From JAUXFS01 sp963772635 (GTDB lineage: Bacteria > Pseudomonadota > Alphaproteobacteria > Rhodospirillales > Defluviicoccaceae): a stretch of 64,000 nucleotides of DNA. The notes under the pieces are model-generated. The model did no database searches and was not told the origin of the DNA. It saw only the letters and a program-made list of their open reading frames with translations. Where the stretch lies: the NCBI GenBank assembly GCA_963772635.1, contig CAVYYK010000035.1:62001-126000 (forward strand), read 5' to 3'. Below are positions 17,976 through 27,721 of the stretch, piece by piece (within the stretch, counting starts at the first letter, position 1; each line of letters begins with the position of its first letter). The position numbers and the translations under genes are program-made.

Positions 17976-18482
17976 TTAGAGACGTGTCGGATTGGGCGCG
18001 TCGCCGTAGACTTCCCGGGGATCGAAGGTCTTCGCGGTTTCCTCGAACTTGAGGGCAGGGGCCCCTGCCGACGCGGCCCTTCCGACCGGAACGGAGCGGT
18101 AGAAGCACGACCGGTAGCCGACATGGCAACTGGCGTCGCCGGCGACCTCGACCCGGAGCCAGACGGCGTCCTGGTCGTCGTCGATGCGCATCTCGACCAC
18201 CTTCTGGACGAAACCGCTGGTCGCGCCCTTGTGCCACAGGCACTGGCGGCTGCGGCTCCAATAGAACGCTTCGCCATGCTCGATGGTTTTCTTCAACGCC
18301 TCGGCATTCATGTAGGCATGCATCAGCACCTCGCCGGTGGAGGCGGCGGTGGTGACCACCGGGATCAGTCCGTCGGCATCGAACTTGGGCGCGAGCTCCG
18401 AACCTTCCTCGACCTGTTCGACGCTGACGCGTTCGCCGAACGCGGTCTCTTTCCGGGGCGACGTTGGTTCAGTTGGCGACAT
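17976..18482 (-). CDS. hisI: HisI, phosphoribosyl-AMP cyclohydrolase
   Basis: Third step of histidine synthesis, opening the adenine ring of PR-AMP. The stand-alone 168-residue form is usual in alphaproteobacteria. Visible motifs are EVLMHAYMNAEAL, AFYWSRSRQCLWHKGATSG, the Mg site DDDQD, and the zinc ligands in CHVGYRSCFYR. The first ~25 residues are a variable extension. It converges on the ROK kinase and is divergent from rpmF. Confidence 0.95.
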   Translation of the reverse strand: MSPTEPTSPRKETAFGERVSVEQVEEGSELAPKFDADGLIPVVTTAASTGEVLMHAYMNAEALKKTIEHGEAFYWSRSRQCLWHKGATSGFVQKVVEMRIDDDQDAVWLRVEVAGDASCHVGYRSCFYRSVPVGRAASAGAPALKFEETAKTFDPREVYGDAPNPTRL

Positions 18483-18672
18483 GGTGCGCTTCCCGCTTGC
18501 TCATCGGTTAAGGGGGTCATATGTCATACGACGTTGGTGCGGGCAAGTCGGCGACCGGTTTTTTTTCTAGGCTCCGGAGCGCCGCGAAGCTATACAGACA
18601 CCCTTTGCGCCCCCGTCCGGGTGGCGGTCCCGACCGGAATGCAATCGAGAGCGAGTTCAAGAGGAAGCGGAA

Positions 18673-18849
18673 ATGGCGTTACCGAAAAAGAAGATTTCGA
18701 AATCCAAGAAGGGGAAGCGCCGTTCGCACGACGGGTTGAAGCCTTCCAGCTATGTCGAGGATCAGAAGTCGGGCGAGCTCAGGCGGCCCCATCATATCGA
18801 CCTGGTCACCGGCATGTATCGTGGGCGACAGGTGCTGGAGCCCAAGTAG
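18673..18849 (+). CDS. rpmF: 50S ribosomal protein L32
   Basis: A 58-residue large-subunit ribosomal protein. The sequence begins MALPKKKISKSKKGKRRSHD and contains SYVEDQKSGELRRPHHIDL and TGMYRGRQVLEPK, an almost complete match to the alphaproteobacterial bL32 pattern without zinc cysteines. GAGGAAG lies 6-12 bases upstream of the ATG. It is followed by a nested inverted repeat (18901-18957) that could end its transcript. Confidence 0.96.
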   Translation: MALPKKKISKSKKGKRRSHDGLKPSSYVEDQKSGELRRPHHIDLVTGMYRGRQVLEPK

Positions 18850-18900
18850 CGGCCGTCCCGGACCGATCGGCGTTCTGTCGGTCATCGGCGCGGAGCAGAA

Positions 18901-18957
18901 AACGGCGTCCTTCAATTTTTCCGGAAAAGTTGAAAGACACCTTTTTCTAACGCCGTT
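18901..18957 (+). terminator. rpmF: Nested hairpin after rpmF
   Basis: An inner imperfect stem (18907-18922 with 18923-18938, 14 of 16 positions pairing, counting one wobble) is enclosed by an outer AACGGCG / CGCCGTT pair (18901-18907 and 18951-18957). The inner stem is followed by CTTTTTCT. Rho-independent termination of rpmF is the likely role. Confidence 0.6.
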
Positions 18958-18971
18958 CGGGCGCAGGGGCC

Positions 18972-19024
18972 CTAGTGGTCTGGTTCCAACATATGGTACC
19001 CATACGTTGGAACCAGACCACTAG
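18972..19024. mobile_element. Miniature inverted-repeat element (IS630/Tc1-mariner-like ends)
   Basis: A 53-bp near-perfect palindrome. Two perfect 16-bp arms, GTGGTCTGGTTCCAAC (18975-18990) and its complement (19006-19021), are each bordered by TA inside CTAG. TA duplication at CTAG is the known insertion signature of IS630/Tc1-mariner elements. With 15 bp between the arms it is essentially two inverted ends back to back. It ends 13 bp before hpnN, so it could also act as a terminator for rpmF or affect hpnN expression. Confidence 0.6.
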
Positions 19025-19036
19025 CGTCTCTTCGCC

Positions 19037-21680
19037 ATGATCCGAACCCTCACCCAAAAGCACAGACGTTTCAGCCTCCGTTGGACCAACTTCGTCCGGC
19101 GGCGGGCGTTGGCGGTCGTCGTTCTTTCGCTGCTGTCGGCGGTCGCCTCCGTCGTCTATATCGCCGGCAATATTGCCATCAATACCGACACCACCGACAT
19201 GCTGTCGGCGGATCTGCCGTTTCGCAAGAATTGGCGGGCGGAGAACGAGGCCTTTCCCCAGTTCGACAACACCGTGGTGGTGGTGGTCGAAGGGGAGACC
19301 CCGGATCTCGCCGATGACGCCGCCGCCGCGCTGGCCGCCCGGATGCGCGAGCAGCCCGGCTTGTTCGGCAGCGTCTTCTATCCGCAAGGAGACGGTTTCT
19401 TCCTGCGCAACGGTCTTCTCTACCTGGATGTCGAAGAGCTCTATTCGCTGAGCGACCGGCTGGCGACGGCGCAGCCGTTTCTCGGCGCCCTATCGGCGGA
19501 CCCGAGCCTGCGGGGGCTGTTCGGGATTCTGGCGCTTGCCGTCGAACAGACCGAGACAGCGGGGGGCGACGTCCCGATCGAGATGGCACCGATGCTGGAG
19601 GCGATCGCCGAGGTGGTCGAGGCCCAGGCCGCCGGGCGTTTCGCCCAGCTTTCCTGGCAACGGCTGATGTCCGGCGGGGAGGAAGCGGGCGAGGATGAAG
19701 GACCCGCCGATCGCCTTCGGTTGATCGTGATCCAGCCGCCGCTCGATTTCGAAACCATGCAGCCGGCGGCGCCGGCGATGGCCGGCATCCACGCCATCGC
19801 CCGCGACCTGAAGCTTGACGAGATCCACGGTGTCACCGTGCGGATCACCGGCGAAGCGGCGCTGGAAAGCGAGGAACTGGAGACCGTCGCCGTCGGCATG
19901 GAGGTCGCCGGCGGGGTGTCGCTGGTTCTGGTCATCGGCCTCCTGTTGCTCTGCTATCGCTCGCTCCGCACCGCCGTCGCCACCCTGGTCACCCTGATCG
20001 TCGGTTTGATCTGGACCACCGCGTTCGCCGTCGCCGCCGTGGGTGCGCTCAACCTGATCTCGGTCGCTTTCGCGGTGCTGTTCATCGGCCTCGGGGTCGA
20101 TTTCGGGATCCATTACGCGTTGCGCTATCGCGAGGCCCTCAGGGCCGGCGCCGACAACACGATCGCGTTGAGAAGGGCGATCAGCGGTGTCGGCGGTGCG
20201 CTTACCCTGAGTGCCATTGCCGCCGCGATCGGGTTCTATTCGTTCCTGCCGACGGACTACGTCGGGCTCGCCGAGCTTGGACTGATCGCCGGCACCGGCA
20301 TGGGAATCGCGCTGATCGCCAACACCACCCTGTTGCCGGCCCTGCTCACCCTGTTTCACCCGCGATCACCGGTAACCTGGGGCGCCGTCCGGACTCTCGC
20401 GGGGCGCACCACCCACGCCATCGAACGTCACGCCCGCCCGATCATCTGGGGTGCGCTGGCGGTGGGGATCGGCGCCGCCGCGCTGATTCCATGGGCCCGG
20501 TTCGACTTCGACCCTCTCAATCTGCAGAGCCGCAAGAGCGAATCGGTTGCGACCCTTCTCGATCTGATGAAGCACGGGGAGAACGTCGGCTACTTCGTCA
20601 GCGTGGTGACCGAGGACCTGGATCGGGCGCGGACGCTGGCCGAGCGCGCGGCCGCCTTGGAGTCGGTGGGCTCGACTCTCACCGCCGCCGATTTCGTGCC
20701 CCACGATCAGGACGAGAAGCTGGACATCATCGGCACCTTGGCGCTGCTCCTGGAGCCTTCGCTGACCGGGCAAGCGGAACCGCCCCCGAACGAGGAACAG
20801 GTCGTTGCCGCGCTGGCCAATCTGAAAGGCGCGCTCGCGAGCCTGGCGGCGGGCGAGCACGGCAGCAATTCGGGGGCGGCGGCGCGGCTGTTGGCGGCGT
20901 TCGCGGCGCTGCCCGGGGGCGGTGCGGACCCGGCGGCGCTTGCCGACCTGCAAATTCGTTTGCTGTCGGGACTGGGCGGCCGCCTGGAGGCTTTGCGCCA
21001 ATCGCTGAGGGCCGAACCGGTATCCCTGGACGACCTGCCCGCCGACCTGCGGGAGCGTTTCATCGCCGCGGACGGACGGGCGCGGCTGGAGATCTATCCC
21101 AAGGAAAACATCCAAACGGACTCGGATGCGCTGCGCGTTTTCGTCGACGCGGTGATCGCGATCGCGCCCGATGCCACGGGCGCACCGATCGTCATGCTCG
21201 AGGGAGGGCGGGCCGTCATTCTCGCCTTCTTCCAGGCCGCGGGTCTGGCGGTGGTGGCGATCACCGTTTTGCTCGCGGTGTTGCTGCGGAACGCTGCGGG
21301 ACATCGCGTTGGTGTTCGCGCCGTTGGTTCTGGCGGCGCTGTTGACGGTCGCCGCCACGGTTCTATTCGATCTGCCGTTCAATTTCGCCAACGTCATCGT
21401 CCTGCCGCTGCTGTTCGGCCTCGGCGTCGCCGGCAGCCTGCAACTGGTGATGCGCGAGATCCGCGAGCGCGGAACGGTCGGCGTAATGACGTCCAGCACG
21501 CCGCGCGCCGTCGTGTTCAGCGCCATCACCACCATCGGCTCGTTCGGCAGTCTGGGGCTCTCGGGCCACCCCGGCACCGCCAGCATGGGACTGTTGCTGA
21601 CCATCGCCATCACCCTCTCGATGCTCTGCACCCTGGTGGTGCTCCCCGCCCTGATGGCCACCTTCGGACCCACGCGTTAG
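19037..21680 (+). CDS. hpnN: HpnN, hopanoid transporter of the RND/MMPL family (one frame break)
   Basis: Inner-membrane RND-type transporter that moves hopanoids toward the outer membrane. The N-terminal helix, a large periplasmic domain, and a five-to-six-helix bundle (LVLVIGLLLLCYRSLRTAV, FIGLGVDFGIHYALRYREAL, then LPALLTLF) are followed by a second half with the same architecture. The frame breaks near 21291: GLAVVAITVLLAVLLR must be joined to TLRDIALVFAPLVLAALLT by removing one A. That restores an 880-residue protein of normal HpnN length. I see no ribosome site before the ATG, and a palindromic element ends 13 bp upstream. Confidence 0.88.
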
Positions 21681-21731
21681 GCGCGGTGTCGCGGGCAGCA
21701 AGCGCGCGAAGGAATTGGCCCGCTATCGTTT

Positions 21732-21821
21732 GCGCTCGTCGGACACAAGCGCCTCAGCACAATGCAGCGCTACATCGACGTGAACGACGTGATGCGGTGC
21801 CAAGGCGTCGAACTCGGATAG
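21732..21821 (+). pseudogene. C-terminal remnant of a tyrosine recombinase/integrase
   Basis: A 29-codon fragment reading GHKRLSTMQRYIDVNDVMR and ending in a stop. It matches the C-terminal end of phage-type integrases, where GH-x-x-I/L-x-TTQRYIDVND carries the second catalytic histidine and the tyrosine nucleophile. Nothing upstream continues the domain because hpnN occupies that space, so it is a decayed scar. It marks the left edge of a segment whose two genes look less GC-rich than their surroundings. Confidence 0.65.
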
Positions 21822-22208
21822 GAAAGGGGCTGGCCGCTCCCGAAGACTTGACCCTCCAGAGACCTTCGTTTTCAAGGGAAGTTGGTGCAAGCTGCTCACC
21901 GAAGCAGACATTTCGTGTGAGGAGGCGGATAATTGGGGCTACCTCAGGCTGTTTTTCTTCAGCCAAGACATTCGGTCGCGTTGCAGACCCAAACTTCCTC
22001 ACCGCAAGAACTCAAGCCGAGCAGTAAAAGAGTGGACGATCAATCTGCGTTGGTATCAATGTCCAAGCGTGCCGGTCCTGAGGGGCCAGACGGCACACAG
22101 GTCGCGTGCCCGTTCTGCAATGATTGATCTCTGTGGCAGCGGGGATGTTATTGTGCGCGAGGTCTTGCCTTGCTGTAACAAAAGTCGAAGCACCAAGCGG
22201 TTGGCGAA
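21822..22208. other. Non-coding sequence of the 22-25 kb islet
   Basis: About 390 bp between the integrase scar and the first unknown gene. It looks compositionally different from the hopanoid region and has no open frame with recognisable features. It may be degraded mobile-element sequence and should include the promoter of the following gene. No repeat or hairpin stood out. Confidence 0.35.
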
Positions 22209-23873
22209 ATGGACACTCGGGAGCTGCTGAAAGAGATATCGTGTATGGCCAGGAGCGATTGTCGCAAGCTACGCGCCATCGTCTGGCTGTGGATGCTCGG
22301 CTTGGCTTTGACAGCGACAAGTGCGCACGCTAGCGCGACGCTGGACGTCACGCCGGAATCCATCGCTATAGCGACCATCGAGAGACCCACGACAATGACC
22401 GCGCGGCTCCGTTTGCGTGCGCCACCCAAAGTAACTTTGCGGAATATCCGCCTTACTAGCTTCTCAAACGACGGCGTCTCCGTGACGATCGACGCCAGGG
22501 ACACAGCTTCGAGTGTCGACGCCCTAGAACCAAACGATGAGTATCTCTGGCCTATCCGACTAACGCTTTCACGCCCCCTGGCGAGAGAGGCGCATGTCAT
22601 CTTCGAGGTGTCCATGAACGAAGATCCGGAAACAGAAGACGAAGAGACGTTGCGTCGGTACCTCTATGCAAGCCTTGAGATCAAGCCTCTAGCTACGGAT
22701 GTCCTAACTTCGGTGGTTGGCATGGAGATAAAAGGCGGCGATGGAATAGTGTCCCGCCAGCGTCCCGGTATGGTGCAAGTCGTATTGAAGAATCAGCGAG
22801 ACATATCGGTTCAAGTCACGGGCATCCGGTGGTTTGGACCAAGCTTCATCGAACTACGAGCGGCAGACGCCGATTGCGAAGTGGAGGTAGAGCCGCCAGC
22901 CCAAACGAACCCACGCCAGTTGGGCCCTTACGAGCAAGTGGTCGTACCGATGCTCGTGTGTCCGCGAGAACAAATTGTTCCGGGTAAATATAGCCTCCTG
23001 GCAACTGCCAGCATCACCGCTGCCGGCGCCCCGCTGACCGTCCTGAGCGCCAGCCGACAGGTCGAGGTCGGCGTTCTGGGGGAGAGCGAACTGCTCAACC
23101 TGCTCGGCGTGCCCTCGCTGCTGCTTCTACCGGGGTTTTTGCTCCTCATCACCTGGCGCATCCTCGGTTCCCTGCGGGGAGCCCCGGCGGCGGCTGGGTT
23201 CGAGTTGAAACCGAAGGAAGCCGACTTCTGGGCCGTTGCTATCGCGCTGTCGCTCGGTTTCGCCTTCCTCTACCCCTGGATCACCGAACGAGTTCTGCCA
23301 GAGGGCCGGCGCGACTATCTCGTTGCGTATGGCCTGCGCGACCTAGTCTATGTCTACTCCGCCGCCATTGTCCTCGGCATCTTCAGCTATGTCTGCTGGC
23401 GCCTCGTCGCCATGTTTGGAGCCGCCTACAAGGCCAGGCAGTTAGCGCGCTGCTTGCCGCTGGACGATGACAGCGCTATTGCCATCCTCGAGAAACTGGC
23501 TCGGGCGAAAGGCGAGATCGAACTCCCGATCGTCCACCTGAAGGGAACTCAACCAGACTGGGAGTTGTTCGAACTCTACCCCTGGACTACGGCTGAGGTA
23601 ATTTGGCTGACGCCGCCGATACAACTGAAAATGAAAAGTCGCTTTGCAAATCCGGATGAAAGCCGCGAGGCCTACAATACACTTCAACGTGTTACTACTA
23701 CCCCGGACCTGGATGTAGGTGTGGCCAGCGAGATCGTCAAAGACGGGAAATCAAAGGGCTGGTGGACGGTCGAATGGGGCGAAGTCGGTGCGGTGAAGGG
23801 GCCCACTTCGAAGGAACCGGACACCGTCATACCCCTCCACAAACGAGGACGTGTGGTGATGGAAAGCCCCTGA
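22209..23873 (+). CDS. Unrecognised exported membrane protein with three helices and a cytosolic tail
   Basis: No known family recognised. The 554-residue product has a signal peptide (LRAIVWLWMLGLALTATSAH), a beta-rich extracytoplasmic region of ~260 residues reminiscent of immunoglobulin-like sandwiches, and helices near residues 298-320, 338-358 and 380-402. A ~150-residue soluble C terminus follows. An alternative ATG at 22245 places the signal peptide closer to the start. Codon use looks less GC-rich than in flanking housekeeping genes, consistent with transfer. The following gene is in the same direction after a hairpin. Confidence 0.6.
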   Translation: MDTRELLKEISCMARSDCRKLRAIVWLWMLGLALTATSAHASATLDVTPESIAIATIERPTTMTARLRLRAPPKVTLRNIRLTSFSNDGVSVTIDARDTASSVDALEPNDEYLWPIRLTLSRPLAREAHVIFEVSMNEDPETEDEETLRRYLYASLEIKPLATDVLTSVVGMEIKGGDGIVSRQRPGMVQVVLKNQRDISVQVTGIRWFGPSFIELRAADADCEVEVEPPAQTNPRQLGPYEQVVVPMLVCPREQIVPGKYSLLATASITAAGAPLTVLSASRQVEVGVLGESELLNLLGVPSLLLLPGFLLLITWRILGSLRGAPAAAGFELKPKEADFWAVAIALSLGFAFLYPWITERVLPEGRRDYLVAYGLRDLVYVYSAAIVLGIFSYVCWRLVAMFGAAYKARQLARCLPLDDDSAIAILEKLARAKGEIELPIVHLKGTQPDWELFELYPWTTAEVIWLTPPIQLKMKSRFANPDESREAYNTLQRVTTTPDLDVGVASEIVKDGKSKGWWTVEWGEVGAVKGPTSKEPDTVIPLHKRGRVVMESP

Positions 23874-23900
23874 CCCCACGGTATGGTGCCACGAAGGAGT

Positions 23901-23928
23901 GAGGCGGCGGCCTTGCAGCCGCCGCCTC
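23901..23928 (+). terminator. Strong GC hairpin after the unknown membrane protein
   Basis: A perfect 11-bp stem, GAGGCGGCGGC / GCCGCCGCCTC, with a six-base loop, 28 bp after the stop codon. There is no T-run, so it is either a weak terminator or a processing/stabilising hairpin between the two islet genes. Confidence 0.45.
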
Positions 23929-24087
23929 TGCAACGTAGACCGTTGCGCATTTCCACCAAGAGCGTCAAGGCAAAGCGTTTGTTTTCACAACGGCCTTGGC
24001 TTCTTAACGCACCACCCTATCCCGAGTGGAAGCTCGGCAGAACAACCAGTCAAAGCTATTGTAAGATTGTCTGCGATCCAGTGCAAT

Positions 24088-25176
24088 ATGACCATGGTGA
24101 CGATCAAGAACATTCGCCTGTCTTTCGTTTGGACCGATACGCTCCCCGGTCTTCTGGACGGGCTCGCTCCTGACGCATCCCTCTCCTGGCTGGGCCGTCG
24201 CGGCGACTATATCTATAAATTCGATCTTGCCCAGACTGCCGGCAGCGCCGGCCCGGGTTCGCTGGGCGTTCCCTGGCGTGCACCTGATAGTGGCCGCGCG
24301 TTCTGGCGATATTACTTCGAGAACAAGAGAGTTATCTCCATAACCGGCAATCAGGCCTGGAAACACTTGACCCCGTTCCGCGAGGATCTTGTCTTTTTCG
24401 CTCCGGAGGGCGAAGCGTTCTCAGAACTCCGTGTCTCAGGATTCTACTTCAGTCACGGAACGGCTTTGGTGGCAACACTGAATCTGCGCCATCAAGCGAT
24501 CACCGTTTTGGAGTGTGCCAAGCGGGCGATGGCCTTGCGGCAAGACCGCACACTCACCCTACCCAACGAGCCGGGCAAGCACTATTCGTTGGACGTGCTG
24601 GGAAACGAGCTGCGGGAGCGTCTCCTTGAAACGCGTTTCGCCGGCCTGTCCTCCCATGCCGGCCGAAACCAGCCGTTCAGCGTTGTTACGGTGTTGGAGG
24701 CGGACGATGTTGACCGGCTGGCCGTTGCCGTCGACGGCGATGAGATACATCGCGCGCTTGAGGCTATGACACGGTGGAATCCCAATTTCGACGTTGTCGA
24801 TCTTGCACAGTCACCGATAGCCGAATCCATGATCGAACGCTCAGGCAAAGGGCTTCGGAGCGACCTCGTTTATGCGCGTAAATCAGGGGTTGCAATCTGG
24901 TTGCCGCGCCAACTGAACGGAGGAACAGAGGGTCGCAAGTCGCTCTCCTGCTATCATAACAACATACTGCATGGGAGCGTACAAGTTCGCAGCTTGGCCG
25001 AACTGATCGCCTTCACCAAGCGGGAAACCGCGCAAGGAGCGGCAGCCAGCGTCGGCAATAAAGCACGCAGCAGTCGCGCGGCAACGATCCTCGGCCTGAT
25101 GAAGGCCGGCAAAGATGTCACCTACCGCTCGCTCTGCCTTTCCCGGCAGATCGAGTGGACCCTGGCAGACTTCTGA
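24088..25176 (+). CDS. Unrecognised soluble protein of the 22-25 kb islet
   Basis: No known family recognised. From ATG 24088 (MTMVTIKNIRLSFVWTDTLP) the product is 362 residues with no signal peptide and no membrane helices. The frame is open for another 63 codons upstream, but those residues look non-coding. Notable stretches are FENKRVISITGNQAWKHLTP, SGFYFSHGTALVATLNLRHQ and ARKSGVAIWLPRQLNGG. It lies downstream of the membrane protein and has a similar composition, so a two-gene function is possible but unproven. Confidence 0.55.
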   Translation: MTMVTIKNIRLSFVWTDTLPGLLDGLAPDASLSWLGRRGDYIYKFDLAQTAGSAGPGSLGVPWRAPDSGRAFWRYYFENKRVISITGNQAWKHLTPFREDLVFFAPEGEAFSELRVSGFYFSHGTALVATLNLRHQAITVLECAKRAMALRQDRTLTLPNEPGKHYSLDVLGNELRERLLETRFAGLSSHAGRNQPFSVVTVLEADDVDRLAVAVDGDEIHRALEAMTRWNPNFDVVDLAQSPIAESMIERSGKGLRSDLVYARKSGVAIWLPRQLNGGTEGRKSLSCYHNNILHGSVQVRSLAELIAFTKRETAQGAAASVGNKARSSRAATILGLMKAGKDVTYRSLCLSRQIEWTLADF

Positions 25177-25412
25177 CGTCAGTTGAAGCTTGCTGGGAAG
25201 GGCTTGATATCTCGCCTTAGTATCTCGCCTTAATTTGCGTGTGCTAAACGCACAAAGGTCAAGTTACCGCTCAAGGACGAAAATCCTCTGTATGTTAATT
25301 GACTTCTCGTTTTAGCTAATCTCGCCGGTTCGAGCCCACAGCCCGAAACCAACGCAAAGAGGCCAAAGGCGGACATTGTCACTGCCACAATTGACGATCA
25401 GGCGGGCACGGG

Positions 25413-25613
25413 TCATCTGTTGAACAGCCACAGCAGCACCGAGACGACGACGCTGATCACCAGCGACGTGCCGAGCGGCAGGTAGAGCCGGAAGTTCTCG
25501 CGATCGACGACGATGTTGCCGGGGATGCGGTCGAGGCCGACCTTCTGCAGCAGCGGCCAGAGCAGGCCGGCGGCGATCAGCACGATCCCGAAGATGATCA
25601 GCCAGCGGGACAC
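25413..25613 (-). CDS. DUF2905 small membrane protein
   Basis: A 66-residue protein with two hydrophobic helices around the conserved core GLDRIPGNIVVDRENFRLYL, which defines the DUF2905 family of unknown function. The GTG start at 25613 gives the standard length and the beginning SRWLIIFGIVLIAAGLLWPL. It is the last gene of the archease-rtcB-pncB operon, six bases after the pncB stop. Confidence 0.8.
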   Translation of the reverse strand: MSRWLIIFGIVLIAAGLLWPLLQKVGLDRIPGNIVVDRENFRLYLPLGTSLVISVVVSVLLWLFNR

Positions 25614-25618
25614 GTTCG

Positions 25619-26944
25619 CTATTCCGCGGCGAGGCGGCGGTCGGCCTCGTCGGCGAGCCGGCGCAGCGCCGGGGCGACCTCGACCGGGTAGGCGGGCGCG
25701 GTTTGCAGCCGCGCCAGGTGTTCGGGCAGCCGTTCGAGCTCGGCCGCCGCGTGGGTCCGGATCTCGGCGAGGGATGGCGGCGGCGCGACCATCGTGCCCG
25801 CCCGCATCACCGGGCGGATCAGCGGCTCGCCCTCCTGCGCGTCGCCGACCACGGTCAGGACGTCGCCGGCCCGTTGCCGGAACACCTGCTTGCGTCCCGG
25901 CCAGGTCGCCTTGCCCTCCGAGTGCTTGCGGCGGGGGATGCCGGCGTATTCCTGCATCTTGTAGGCGCAATCGAGGGCCGGCGCGTCCTCGGAGGTCACC
26001 AGGCTGGTGCCGACGCCGTAGCCGTCGATCGGCGCGCCGGACGCGACGAAGCCGGCGATTGCGTCCTCGTCGATGCCGCCGCTGACGAAGACCCGCACCG
26101 CGCCGAGGCCGCCGGCGTCGAGGATGCGGCGGACCTCGCGCGCGTGGGCGGCGAGGTCGCCGCTGTCGAGGCGCACCGCGGAGAGGGTGATCCCCGCCGC
26201 CGACAGCTTCGGCGCCAGGGCGACCACCTTACGGGCGCCGGCTTCGGTGTCGTAGGTGTCGATCAGCAGCACCAGATTGGCCGGGCGCGAGCGGGCGAAG
26301 TGCTCGAACGCCTCGGTCTCGTCATCGTGGGCCTGGATGAACGAGTGGGCCATGGTGCCGAAGATCGGGATGCCGAACAGCGGGTCGGCGAGCACGGTGG
26401 CGGTGCCGGCGAAACCGGCGATGTAGGCGGCGCGGGCGGCGAACAGCCCGGCCTCGGCGCCGTGCGCCCGTCTCAGGCCGAAGTCGATCAGCGTGCGGCC
26501 GCCCGCCGCCAGCACCATCCGCGCCGCCTTCGAGGCGACCAGGCTTTGGAAGTGGACGATGTTGATCAGCCGCGTCTCGACCAGTTGCGCCTGGGGCAGC
26601 GGCGCGGTGACCCGGACGATCGGCTCGTCGGCGAAGAACGCCGTGCCCTCGGCCATCGCGTCGACATCGCCGGTGAAACGGAAATCCGCCAGGTAGTCGA
26701 TGAAATCCGTACCGAACCGGCCGGTGCTGCGAACCCAGTCCAGCTCGTCGGCGCCGAAACGGACGTTTTCGAGGAACTCGACCACCTGCGCCAGCCCCGC
26801 GGCCATCAGAAATCCCCGCCGCGCGGGCAACTTGCGCGAGAAGAACTCGAACACCGCCGTCTCGGTCATGCCGTGATCCAGATAGGACTGCAGCATGTTG
26901 AGCTGATAGAGGTCGGTGAGCAGCGGCGAGGTTCTGATGTCCAT
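25619..26944 (-). CDS. pncB: Nicotinate phosphoribosyltransferase
   Basis: Converts nicotinate, PRPP and ATP to nicotinate mononucleotide for NAD salvage. The 441-residue product starts MDIRTSPLLTDLYQLNMLQS. It includes LIDFGLRRAHGAEAGLFAAR around the conserved substrate-binding region, then LIDTYDTEAGARKVV, SAVRLDSGDLAAHAREVR and YGVGTSLVTSEDAP, all typical of NAPRTase. It lies 14 bp after the DUF72 gene on the same strand and is intact. Confidence 0.93.
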   Translation of the reverse strand: MDIRTSPLLTDLYQLNMLQSYLDHGMTETAVFEFFSRKLPARRGFLMAAGLAQVVEFLENVRFGADELDWVRSTGRFGTDFIDYLADFRFTGDVDAMAEGTAFFADEPIVRVTAPLPQAQLVETRLINIVHFQSLVASKAARMVLAAGGRTLIDFGLRRAHGAEAGLFAARAAYIAGFAGTATVLADPLFGIPIFGTMAHSFIQAHDDETEAFEHFARSRPANLVLLIDTYDTEAGARKVVALAPKLSAAGITLSAVRLDSGDLAAHAREVRRILDAGGLGAVRVFVSGGIDEDAIAGFVASGAPIDGYGVGTSLVTSEDAPALDCAYKMQEYAGIPRRKHSEGKATWPGRKQVFRQRAGDVLTVVGDAQEGEPLIRPVMRAGTMVAPPPSLAEIRTHAAAELERLPEHLARLQTAPAYPVEVAPALRRLADEADRRLAAE

Positions 26945-26958
26945 CGGATGTCCGGTCG

Positions 26959-27721
26959 TCAGGGGTGGAGACCGCCGCCGGCGCGCACCATGGCGATCAG
27001 GGTCTGCGCATCGTCGGGGGCCGCGCCCTCGGCGTCGTTGTCGAAATATACGTGCACTTCGTACCCGTCCGCCAGCCACGACAGCACCCGCGCCGCCCAC
27101 GGCCGCAGCCCCTGCTTGCCGTAGCGCGACGTGTACAGGCGTTCGTGACCATGCAGGCGGACATAGGCGAGGGCGGAGGTCGCCGCCTCCCACATCGGCC
27201 AGCGCGGTGCGTCCGAGATGCAGGTGGCGAGGCCGTGGCCGGCGAGTACCGCCAAAATCTCGTCGTCGAACCAGGATCGGTGACGGAACTCGATGACGTG
27301 ACGGGTCTCCCGCCATGCCGCGAGGCGCACACCGAAGTCGCGGAGCAGGCCGGCGTCCTTCTTCAGCGACGGCGGCAGTTGCCAGAGGACCGCGGCCAGC
27401 TTGTCGCCGAGCGGTTGCAGCCCGGTCCTGGCCCGTTGCAGCGGCTCCTCCGCGTCTCTTCAGCCGGTGGACATGGGTGACGAACCGGTGGCCCTTGACC
27501 GCGAAGGCGAAATCCGCCGGCGTCTGCTCCCGCCAGCCGCCGACGGTTTCGGGCTTGAGCTGGCGGTAGAAGGTGGCGTTGACCTCGATCCCGGTGAAGC
27601 GCTCGGCGCAGTGGGCGAGCCATCGCCGCCGCGGGACGCCGGCGTAAAAGCCGTGGCGCCAGGCCGGATAGGTCCAGCCACTGGTGCCGATCCGCGCTCT
27701 CGGTCGGCCACCGTTGTTCAT
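26959..27721 (-). CDS. DUF72 (YecE-like) protein, one frame break
   Basis: Member of the DUF72/YecE TIM-barrel-like family of unknown biochemical role. The N-terminal part reads RIGTSGWTYPAWRHGFYAGV and TGIEVNATFYRQLKPETV-GGW; the C-terminal part reads IEFRHRSWFDDEIL, LHGHERLYTSRYG and HVYFDNDAEGAAPDDAQTL. The halves are in different frames and join at HRLKR/AEEPLQRART if one C near 27456 is removed, giving 253 residues. The ATG overlaps the rtcB stop (ATGA), so it is translationally coupled. Confidence 0.85.

Noticed and set aside
25315..25345. GGTTCGAGC resembling a tRNA T-loop, next to the islet with an integrase scar
   Set aside because: The flanking bases cannot form the T-stem, no acceptor or anticodon arms are present, and no CCA end is properly placed, so it is not a tRNA or a supported attachment site.
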